Program-made: the position numbers and the translations under genes
In this document: piece by piece, positions 1 through 7,100 of the stretch
How the letters are laid out: every line of letters begins with the position of its first letter
Position numbering within the stretch: the first letter of the stretch is position 1
Assembly: GCA_002427505.1 (NCBI GenBank)
Contig: DIRJ01000032.1
Location: 1-11,401 of the forward strand
DNA length: 11,401 nt
Reading direction: 5' to 3'
DNA from: Mageeibacillus sp. UBA5439
GTDB taxonomy: Bacteria > Bacillota > Clostridia > Saccharofermentanales > DTU023
Notes under the pieces: model-generated
What the model was told of the DNA's origin: nothing
What the model saw: only the letters and a program-made list of their open reading frames with translations
Database searches by the model: none

Positions 1-852
1 CGGGGATCTCCTGCCTGGGAATCGCCCTTTGATAATTTGAATACTATCGCCAGCTTACAGTGGCAGCGCCGTGCCGGCGACCGCCCGCTCGTGCGTCAGC
101 TTTATGTCTCCTGTGAAGGTGTGGTGACCGAGCCTGAATATTTTGAGCGGCTGCGGCCTTTCGTCCGCGAAAACTATCACCTGGTGATTGTTAAGCGCGA
201 CTTGAAAGAAGTCGGCCACTCCTCCCCGCCCCACATCCGGCGGAAAATCGAAGACTACCGCCGTATACGCCGCATCAGCCTGGACCCGGATGATGAGCAG
301 TGGCTGGTTTTTGACGTTGATTCCTGGACACCCGAGCAATTTGCCGAGACTTACCGTTGGGCTGCTGCCCGCAAGAAGAACTTTCTGGGCATCAGCAATC
401 CTGATTTTGAGTTTTGGCTGCTCCTGCACTTTGAAGATCCCGTCGATAAACTGAATCACGATGGGATCGATGCGCAGCTGCGCTATTACATGCCCGGCTA
501 TAACAAACATATGCCGAATTACGAATTAACAGCCGAGCTTCTCAAAAATGCTATGGACCGGGCCCGGCGCCGTCACCGGCTGGAGTTAGGTCAGGAGATG
601 CCGCAGAAAATAGCCTGCAGTGCTAAAGGTGCAGAGTACCGGGAACGCTGGGATAAGCTGCTGGAACTGGCAGCTAAATTTGATTACGAGAAACCGGAAG
701 AGATGGCTGAAGCCGCCTTTTCCAAGGAAAACGGCTCCACTGTTTATTTGCTGGTGGAGCATCTGGTAGGAGAAGATCCGACCAGCGATGCCGAGCGCAG
801 GAAAGTTGTGCCCTCAGTGGAAAACGAAAGCGACCGTCAGGAGATAATATGA
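1..852 (+). CDS. RloB-family protein (TOPRIM-like), probably 5'-partial
   Basis: RloB family proteins carry a TOPRIM-like nuclease fold, are often paired with an AAA/ABC-type ATPase, and occur in phage-defence and restriction loci. The diagnostic motifs are visible (numbered from the TTG at 37): CEGVVTEPEYF at 26-36 with the TOPRIM glutamate E27, the acidic pair in FDVDSW (D93, D95), and the family signature NPDFEFWLLLHFE at 121-133. The C-terminal STVYLLVEHL (234-243) also fits the family end. The frame stays open to base 1, and the TTG at 37 has no convincing Shine-Dalgarno sequence, so the true start may lie outside the window. A partner ATPase gene, if any, would also lie upstream. The stop overlaps the start of the rlmD-type gene by 4 bp, so the two are probably translationally coupled. 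Family assignment is confident; a defence role is inferred from the family. Confidence 0.85.
   Translation, partial: RGSPAWESPFDNLNTIASLQWQRRAGDRPLVRQLYVSCEGVVTEPEYFERLRPFVRENYHLVIVKRDLKEVGHSSPPHIRRKIEDYRRIRRISLDPDDEQWLVFDVDSWTPEQFAETYRWAAARKKNFLGISNPDFEFWLLLHFEDPVDKLNHDGIDAQLRYYMPGYNKHMPNYELTAELLKNAMDRARRRHRLELGQEMPQKIACSAKGAEYRERWDKLLELAAKFDYEKPEEMAEAAFSKENGSTVYLLVEHLVGEDPTSDAERRKVVPSVENESDRQEII
839..852 (+). promoter_or_regulatory. RBS and ATGA start/stop overlap coupling RloB to rlmD
   Basis: AGGAG at 839-843 lies inside the RloB gene, 5 bp before the ATG at 849. The RloB stop TGA at 850-852 overlaps this start as ATGA, the usual arrangement for translational coupling by a terminating ribosome. 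Confidence 0.8.
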
Positions 853-2285
853 ACAGGAATGAAATAAAAGTATCTTGCCGCGATCTTAACCGCTACGGGC
901 AGGCTGTCTGCGTCGAACTGGCTGCAAATGACCAGCCGGCTGAAAACAAAAGCCTTATCTTCGCCGACGGCTTACTACCAGGCGAAAGTGGTTTGGTCAC
1001 AGTCGTCGACGCCCGTAAAAACTATCGCGTAGCTATGTTGAGCAGACGTAATGATGACAGTCCCGACCGTGTCCTGCCTGCCTGTCCGATCGCTGCTGAC
1101 TGCGGTGGCTGCCAGACTCAGGCCCTCTCCTATCCTGCCGGTTTACGCTGGAAGGAGAACAGTGTCCGCCAGGCACTTAGCCGGATCGGGACCCTGGAGC
1201 TTGCAGATAAGATCCGGCCAATCATCGGCTCAGAGGAGCCTTTTGCGCATTACCGCAACAAAATGGTGTATCCGGTGGAAGTTATAGAGGGAAAGCCGGT
1301 TTTTGGTTTTTATCGGGCCCGCAGCCATGACCTGATCACGACAGAGGAGTGCCTGATCGAACCGCGGGCTGGCTGCCGCCTGCGTGCTCTTCTGCCTGAC
1401 CTGATAGTCAGGCACGGCATTAGTGTCTACGACGAAAAGACCCACACAGGTGACCTGCGTTTTGTGACCCTGCGTACGACGCCGGACTCAAGCCTGAAGG
1501 ATGGGCAGGCGGAACAGATGGTGATTCTGACTTCCCGCGCCGAGAAGGATGCCTATTTTGCTTTAGCCGGAGAGCTCCTGGCAGAGCCCGGTCTTGTTTC
1601 TGTCTATCTTAATATTCAGTCTCAGCGGGGCAATGTCATCCTGGGCGATAAATTTATTCTGCTGGCAGGTAAAGAGAAACTCGCCTTTGACTTGGATGGC
1701 AGTAGCTTTGCCCTGTCTCCCGGAGCTTTTTTCCAGATCAACTATGAGCAGATGATCAAGCTTTACCGCCTGCTAGCTGCATTGATAAAAGATATTCACG
1801 CCGCGAATAAGCTGACTGAAATTATTGATCTGTACTGCGGAGTCGGCTCGATCGGTTTGTACGTACTCAAGGAATTGAGGAAAGATCAGGCTGCTCCCCT
1901 GCCCCATTTGCTGGGAATTGAGATGGCGGGACAGGCAATCGCCGATGCCCATGAAAACGCAAGGCTCAACGCTTTTGATGAGTCAGCTTATGACTTCGTG
2001 CATGCTGCGGCAGAAACCAGCCTGAACTACATAAAAGAGGCCGACTCCGCCAGGACACTGGTGATTGTGGATCCGCCGCGCAAGGGTCTCGAACCGGAGC
2101 TTCTTTCAATGTTGGTCGATCACGGACCCTCCCACCTGCTCTATGTCAGCTGCAATCCCGCAACGCTGGCCCGTGACCTTAAAGAGCTGGCAGGTCCTTA
2201 TACAGTACAGATGGTTCAGCCTGTCGATATGTTCCCCTGGACCACACACGTCGAGACGGTAGTACTTCTGTCGAGAGGAGAATAA
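849..2285 (+). CDS. rlmD: 23S rRNA (uracil-C5)-methyltransferase, RlmD/RumA family
   Basis: Methylates C5 of a uridine in 23S rRNA using S-adenosylmethionine. The 478-residue protein has the full family layout. An N-terminal TRAM-like RNA-binding region (about 1-60) is followed by the iron-sulfur cysteines C79, C85 and C88 in ACPIAADCGGCQ plus C168. The SAM motif DLYCGVGSIGL is at 327-337, VDPPRKGL at 407-414, and the nucleophile C435 is in YVSCNPATLARDL. The C-terminal WTTHVETVVLL holds E469, matching by position the general-base glutamate of E. coli RumA. An AGGAG lies 5 bp before the ATG. In Bacillota one enzyme (RlmCD) can modify two sites, so the exact target is not certain. The gene is intact, although its last 12 codons form part of the repeat that recurs downstream; all key residues are kept. 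Confidence 0.95.
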   Translation: MNRNEIKVSCRDLNRYGQAVCVELAANDQPAENKSLIFADGLLPGESGLVTVVDARKNYRVAMLSRRNDDSPDRVLPACPIAADCGGCQTQALSYPAGLRWKENSVRQALSRIGTLELADKIRPIIGSEEPFAHYRNKMVYPVEVIEGKPVFGFYRARSHDLITTEECLIEPRAGCRLRALLPDLIVRHGISVYDEKTHTGDLRFVTLRTTPDSSLKDGQAEQMVILTSRAEKDAYFALAGELLAEPGLVSVYLNIQSQRGNVILGDKFILLAGKEKLAFDLDGSSFALSPGAFFQINYEQMIKLYRLLAALIKDIHAANKLTEIIDLYCGVGSIGLYVLKELRKDQAAPLPHLLGIEMAGQAIADAHENARLNAFDESAYDFVHAAAETSLNYIKEADSARTLVIVDPPRKGLEPELLSMLVDHGPSHLLYVSCNPATLARDLKELAGPYTVQMVQPVDMFPWTTHVETVVLLSRGE

Positions 2286-2345
2286 TGAGGTCCTGGGTCC
2301 GGAGCTGTGATAACTTAACAACTTAGGTGCCTGGCACTATTTCTA
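2247..2345 (+). repeat. rlmD 3'-end repeat, copy A (99 bp; native position, attachment-like)
   Basis: This copy starts at CACGTCGAGACGGTAG, the codons for HVETVV at the end of rlmD. It contains the stop codon and 60 bp of downstream DNA ending GGTGCCTGGCACTATTTCTA. It matches 3920-4018 at 94 of 99 positions and 11314-11400 with a 12-bp length difference; its last 32 bp match 9498-9529 with two mismatches. The ends of rumA/rlmD-type genes are known integration targets for elements of streptococci and other Firmicutes, so this is read as an attachment site plus flank. Confidence 0.85.
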
Positions 2346-2377
2346 CAGCCTGTCGATATGTTCCCCTGGACCACACA
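2346..2377 (+). repeat. 32-bp duplicate of rlmD codons, left junction of block 1
   Basis: This is an exact copy of rlmD bases 2217-2248 (CAGCCTGTCGATATG ... CCACACA), placed directly after copy A at an offset of 129 bp. Homology stops after CACA, where rlmD continues CGTCGAG but this copy continues TTGTGAAG. The missing continuation reappears at 3920. The two breakpoints share only CA, so block 1 behaves like an insertion into a second tandem copy of the rlmD end. Confidence 0.85.
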
Positions 2378-2429
2378 TTGTGAAGTAATTTGTAAATTAG
2401 AAAAAATCTAACACTGGGAGGTGTTTTAT

Positions 2430-3158
2430 ATGCTTAGTCTTGAGCGGATCCAAGATAAAGCCATACAATTGCTATCCAAAATTCCTGAATTTGATAAATC
2501 AAAAATCGAAGCGGATATTAAGGACTATTTTGTGTATAAAAATTCTTATTATTTCCACTCATCTATTCAAATTGAAGGTAATGCTTATCACTATCGTGCT
2601 TTTGAAAGGGGGGAATGTATAGAGCACTGGCAATTCACGTCTGACGATGATGTTTTAAATTGGATACTCCAAGCTTATATTTGGGGTTACTCCTCCGACT
2701 TTGAACTTAAACACCGAGTAAGATACAGTGATTCCCGTAGAATTGCTTATGAAAAGTCCAAGCAACTGTTTGCATTAATTGGCGAACCCTTTGAGCAAAT
2801 CAATCTTAATAGAATCAATAAGATTTTAGCTCGTTTCCCCTATGATGACAGCCCTGGTCGTGCCCTTGATTTAGTTGAAGACTTTGAAGAACTTTCTTTG
2901 CGTTTCAAAAAAACGAATGCATTTAACTCCATCATCCATAAAAATCTTGATTATTTTATTGACAAGCCTTACCGCAATCGAAATCATGGTATTGATGATT
3001 TCGAAAATGTTTTTCTTGGTATGTTGCAAAAAATTCGGATTATTATTAATGAAGCGGCGAAAATTCCTTTATCGCAAGAGGGTTATCAATTACTTTCGAA
3101 AATGAAGGAGTCTGAAAGCTTAGCGGCTACAGTTGATTTTCAATACCTAAAAAAGTAG
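2430..3158 (+). CDS. Imm63-like immunity protein
   Basis: This 242-residue soluble protein resembles the Imm63 family of polymorphic-toxin immunity proteins. The match is a pattern recognised by eye: YHYRAFERG at 53-61, an FELKHRV segment at 91-97, then SRRIAYEKSKQLFALIG at 102-118, in the order and spacing of Imm63. The C-terminal half is probably helical and has no motif I recognise. The ATG at 2430 is preferred over an in-frame GTG at 2421 because GGGAGG at 2416-2421 sits 8 bp before it and overlaps the GTG. The gene is AT-rich compared with rlmD, consistent with transfer. An SseB-like gene follows after 16 bp, so the two probably form one operon. No cognate toxin is visible. Immunity function is inferred from the family only. 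Confidence 0.7.
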   Translation: MLSLERIQDKAIQLLSKIPEFDKSKIEADIKDYFVYKNSYYFHSSIQIEGNAYHYRAFERGECIEHWQFTSDDDVLNWILQAYIWGYSSDFELKHRVRYSDSRRIAYEKSKQLFALIGEPFEQINLNRINKILARFPYDDSPGRALDLVEDFEELSLRFKKTNAFNSIIHKNLDYFIDKPYRNRNHGIDDFENVFLGMLQKIRIIINEAAKIPLSQEGYQLLSKMKESESLAATVDFQYLKK

Positions 3159-3174
3159 GAAAAGGAGAAGTGAT

Positions 3175-3627
3175 ATGGGTTTATTCAAAAAGAAGCAAGA
3201 TTCGCAACCAACCATGCAAAATAATGCAGATATTATTGATGGGATTTCCTTGCTTGATAAGCATGAAAGTGGTTTGCTTGATGACAAGTCCTTTCTTAGT
3301 TCTTTCGGTAAAGTGAAAGTTTTTTATTCCACGCCTTTTGGAGACCATAAAGACGGAGAGAGCCGATTGTTTGTTCTGCCAGCTCAGGATAAGACCGCTT
3401 ATCTCCCTGTTTTTACTTCAATTGAACGTGCAATGGAACTTTATGAAAAGGCCGGAAGACTTGGTTTTGCTATTATGGAAGGCTCTTTTGCATCTTTTCT
3501 TGAAACAACAAAAATGATAAACGAAGGGAATACTCCAATAAAATTGGGTGCAGTAATAGACCCCGGATATTATGGAGTAACCATCGGTGCTAATTCGCTG
3601 GATGCTGTGATTGATATGACAGTATAA
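3175..3627 (+). CDS. SseB-family protein
   Basis: This 150-residue protein resembles the SseB N-terminal-type domain, a small alpha/beta module found in enhanced-serine-sensitivity proteins and often among immunity genes. Supporting segments are the strand KVKVFYSTPFG (46-56), RLFVLPA (64-70), LPVFTSIERAMELYEKAGR (77-95), MEGSFASFL (101-109) and a VIDPGYYGV turn (127-135). There is no signal peptide or membrane segment; the basic start MGLFKKKQ is short. A GGAG at 3164-3167 precedes the ATG by 7 bp. It lies 16 bp after the Imm63-like gene and probably shares its transcript. Immediately after its stop, in the same frame, begins a BRO-N/DinD-like remnant, so a deletion junction may lie at the 3' end and could have trimmed the C-terminus. 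The biochemical role is unknown. Confidence 0.7.
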   Translation: MGLFKKKQDSQPTMQNNADIIDGISLLDKHESGLLDDKSFLSSFGKVKVFYSTPFGDHKDGESRLFVLPAQDKTAYLPVFTSIERAMELYEKAGRLGFAIMEGSFASFLETTKMINEGNTPIKLGAVIDPGYYGVTIGANSLDAVIDMTV

Positions 3628-3849
3628 CATGGGCAGAAATGGTGTTTTTCTATTATTGATGTTGACAGTCCATTCCATCATCAAAAGCTGAGCCATTCAA
3701 AATCTGGCGGACGGATTGCCGGAAATGCACGCAAAGAAATTGAAGCTGATACAGGTAAGCCCGTGATAACAGAAAAGAACGCCATTGACTTTTCGCAGCT
3801 AATTACAGATGTTATTAAGGGGGCAGACGAAAACGATAATGATAGTTAG
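3628..3849 (+). pseudogene. Remnant of a BRO-N/DinD-like gene, internally deleted
   Basis: Read in the frame ending at TAG 3847-3849, this stretch encodes KWCFSIIDV, the typical start of a BRO-N domain. It jumps almost at once to a C-terminal segment GGRIAGNARKEIEADTGKPV followed by ITEKNAIDFSQLITDVI, the typical tail of DinD/BRO-N proteins. No start codon fits and roughly 200 central residues are missing, so it is a decayed gene. BRO-N proteins are common in phages and mobile elements. The assignment is by motif recall. Confidence 0.65.
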
Positions 3850-3919
3850 ACGTATCGAATAAAGCCTCCCCGCCAAGGGGTTATCAGGTTCAACGGTCAT
3901 CAGAATCACAGCAACAAGG

Positions 3920-4018
3920 CACGTCGAGACGGTGGTACTTCTATCTAGAGGAGAATAATGAGGTCCTGAGTCCGGAGCTATGATAACTTAACAACTTAGG
4001 TGCCTGGCACTATTTCTA
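3920..4018 (+). repeat. rlmD 3'-end repeat, copy B (99 bp; right junction of block 1)
   Basis: This copy has the same length as copy A and five substitutions. It still reads HVETVVLLSRGE then stop, and its three differences within codons (GTA/GTG, CTG/CTA, TCG/TCT) are all synonymous. Similarity begins exactly at CACGTCGAG: the base before it is G here and A in rlmD. It ends at TTTCTA, after which the sequence is unrelated to that following copy A. Confidence 0.85.
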
Positions 4019-4019
4019 T

Positions 4020-4091
4020 ATTGGAGTCGGCATCGGAGTAGCGGCACTTGGCGGGAAATTTGATATCAAGTTGCCGAAACTTAAGAAGTAA
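4020..4091 (+). pseudogene. 3' tail of an unidentified gene truncated at repeat copy B
   Basis: Directly after the repeat, one frame encodes 23 residues ending in a stop at 4089-4091: a glycine-rich hydrophobic run IGVGIGVAALGG followed by KFDIKLPKLKK. It looks like the C-terminus of a larger protein, perhaps with a membrane helix, cut off by the repeat. Its stop lies 28 bp before the start of the large ATPase gene, so the lost gene may have been its operon partner. Too short to name. Confidence 0.4.
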
Positions 4092-4119
4092 TGGCATGTT
4101 AAAGGAGAAACAAGGAAGC

Positions 4120-7100
4120 ATGGATTCAGTTGCTGACAACTTCAATATGCAGGAGGCTATTGAAGTTGAAAAAGAAAAAATCCGGAGAAAATACCTTGGT
4201 TCGGCTGAAGAAATAGTCGGCGGATATAACAGAGAAAGTGAATTATCCAAAGATTATGAAGGACGCCAGATGTTCGAACTCCTTCAGAATGCTGATGATG
4301 AAGCTGCCGGTTCTTCCGGAAAGGTCCGTGTGACCTTTGACGGGAGGACTCTGTCTGTTTCCAACACCGGCGTCCCATTCAGCTTCAGCGGCGTCAAGTC
4401 TTTGTTGTATCCGAATGCAAGTCCGAAGAGAATCCATGCCGGCAAAATTGGATGTAAAGGTCTCGGCTTTAGATCCATACTGACATGGGCCAGAAGCGTG
4501 ACGGTTGCATCCGGGGACTTTACAATTCAGTTTTCGAAGGACTATGCCAGAGATTTCCTAAAGGGAATACTCGATGACAGGCCGGGACTCAGGGAGGAAA
4601 TTAAAAATCTTTCTCAGGATGAATGGCCTATAGCCACTCTTACCTGTCCGAAGGTGTTATCGGAAAGCGTCCTGGAAGAAGGCTATGCTACAAGCATAAT
4701 CATGGAGTGCCGGGAAGAACTTGCGGATACTATCGAGAAACAGATAGTCGGCCTTCAGTTCGAGGAACTTGTATTTCTGCCGAACTTAAAAGAGATAGAA
4801 ATCGTCTGCAACGATTATCACAGGATTTTTTATAAGGTTGTCGAAGGCGAAGAAGTAATAATCGAGACCAGAAATCTTGCGGACGATACAACAGAATGCG
4901 CAAGCTGGAGGCTATATAAGAAGTCAGGCGTCATCAAAGATGAAAATGGAAAAGATAAGACTTACGAGTTTATTATCGCCTATGATTCTTCAGGCGAACA
5001 ACAGGGTAAGGTTCTGTACTCATACTTTAAGACGGATGTGAAACTAGGATTCCCGGCTCTGGTTCATGGAACGTTCGAACTTACGAGCGACAGGAACAGC
5101 CTTCAGAAACAGAGCCAGGTCAATAAGCAGCTGGTACCGCTGCTGGCAGAGTTTATGGTGCATACTGCTGTTGAAATATCTGAAGAGCAGAAAGAGTGCG
5201 ATTACAAGCCTCTCAGCCTTGTCATTTCTTCGGATATGGACATTGTTTTGAAGGATATCTATAAATTGGACGAACTCCTCCGGGATGAGGTCCGCGAAAA
5301 AAATATTCTTCCGACGATAGGAAACAAATATATTTCAATTAATGATGCACCCAGATATACAGACGTATTGTTTGCGGACATACTTTCCCCGGAAAAATTC
5401 CCGGAACTGCTGAAAACTGCGGAAGACGATTTTATTGAAGAATACATTATGTCAGATCTTGATATTGAGTTTTATATGTATGAAGAATTTTGTAATCGAC
5501 TCAATGAAAATGCACAGGATTACTCCCTGGAAGACCGTGCGGAACTGATTTCACTTATCAGAAACGAATTCCGCTATGTTTCAAGTGACAAAGTCTTCCC
5601 ACATCTGCTTATCGACAGTAATGGGGAGAGTATTTCTGATGTATCAAAAGTCTACCCATTGCCAAATGAGGAGCAGCTGATCGACCTTCCAAGCTGGGTG
5701 GGTATCAGATTTTTGAATCCTGACCTTGAACAGCTATTATACGCCAAACTTCATATCCGCAATGTACGAAGAGAACTGGTCGCTGAACTGTCAAAATATA
5801 ACACAGAGGAGTACAGCTTCGACAGGCTTCTGCGGAGCGTTGTAAACCAGTTTGATACATCGGAAGAGTCTGCGGAAAGATGCTCCGACGTACTGAACTG
5901 GCTGTGGAAGTACTACAATCGGGAAGACCGTCAGCCTATACCAGACGTTCGTGTAAAAGTCATTTGCAGGGATGGCGTTATCCGTTACGCCAAGGAGTGT
6001 TATGTCGGCGCGGAGTACGGCAATGCGCTCGGAGAAAAACTCATAAGTCTATATAGCAAGAATTTTGTAGCACTGAAGGAATTGAGAATTGAAAGCGGCG
6101 ATGTCGCTGGAATCGAAGGATTCCTCGAATGGCTCGGAGTGGCAAAGTATCCGAGAATAGTCAAGAAGACATTGTCCGCTGACGAACAAAAGCCGTTCCT
6201 GAAGACTTGCTATCCTCTTTATGTTCAAGAGGACAACGAGTGGTATTATCCTTCCGAGTTCACCAATATAAATGAAGTGTCCGTTGGCTTTATAGAAAAC
6301 TTTGAACAGATAATCAGCGAGTCGGATTTCAACGACTTGCTGGCATGGTTTGTCCTTGACACTGAAATTAATCAGAGAATCTATTCGGAGTCAGAAGAGA
6401 AGAATCCGTTTGCATGCATTGCAGGCTGGCCCGGTTATAAGCAGAACAGGCGAAAGGTTACACCGGCTTATGTGAAATCATATATCCGTTATTATCTGTC
6501 TACGGCAAAGTGGATACCGGATGACAAAGGCAACAAGAAAATACCGGCATACTGTTGCTTCGAAGATAATTCTCTTGATCCTTTTATCATCGTTCCGAAA
6601 ATAGACTATGGATATATCAAAGCAGAGGTCGGCAGGAACTGCCGTAAGGAAGCAGATGCAATTCTGAGCAGGATTGGCATTGCAGATGTTTTCCAGGAGA
6701 TGGAGAACACCGTCGTTTACCAGGCGCTGATGAAACTGCCGGAACTTGACCCGGAGTGCAAACTCGGCAGACCGCTTTACAGAAAGATAATCAGAGAAGG
6801 GCTTACTCCGGAGGAATACAAGGAAGAGAATCCCGACTACGAAGCGTTTATCAAGAACGGATCAGTGTTGGCGAAGCAGGACGGCAAGAAACGATACGTT
6901 CCAGTAGCCAAGGCCAGATATGCTGATAAGAAGGTGTTCAGCGAGGATATCCTTGCTAGCTTCAGCATGTTCGCCATTGATGCAAGATCCGGTGAAGAAA
7001 AGATAAAGAAGCTGTTCGGCGTACAACCATTAGAATACACGAACGTGGAAATCAACGGCGAACCTGTTCTGCATCCGCTTGACGATGCCTTTAAGAAAGA

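Noticed and set aside
2326..2338. GGTGCCTGGCACT palindrome as the rlmD transcription terminator
   Set aside because: A one-base loop and no T-run do not fit an intrinsic terminator, and recurrence of the unit at block edges fits a mobile-element boundary better.
2397..2411. TTAGA-AAAAA-TCTAA hairpin upstream of the Imm63-like gene as an operator
   Set aside because: A short AT-only stem in AT-rich DNA is easily due to chance, and no regulator is visible nearby.
3865..3880. CCCC/GGGG stem as a terminator after block 1
   Set aside because: The stem is only 4 bp with a 5-base loop, and no T-run follows.
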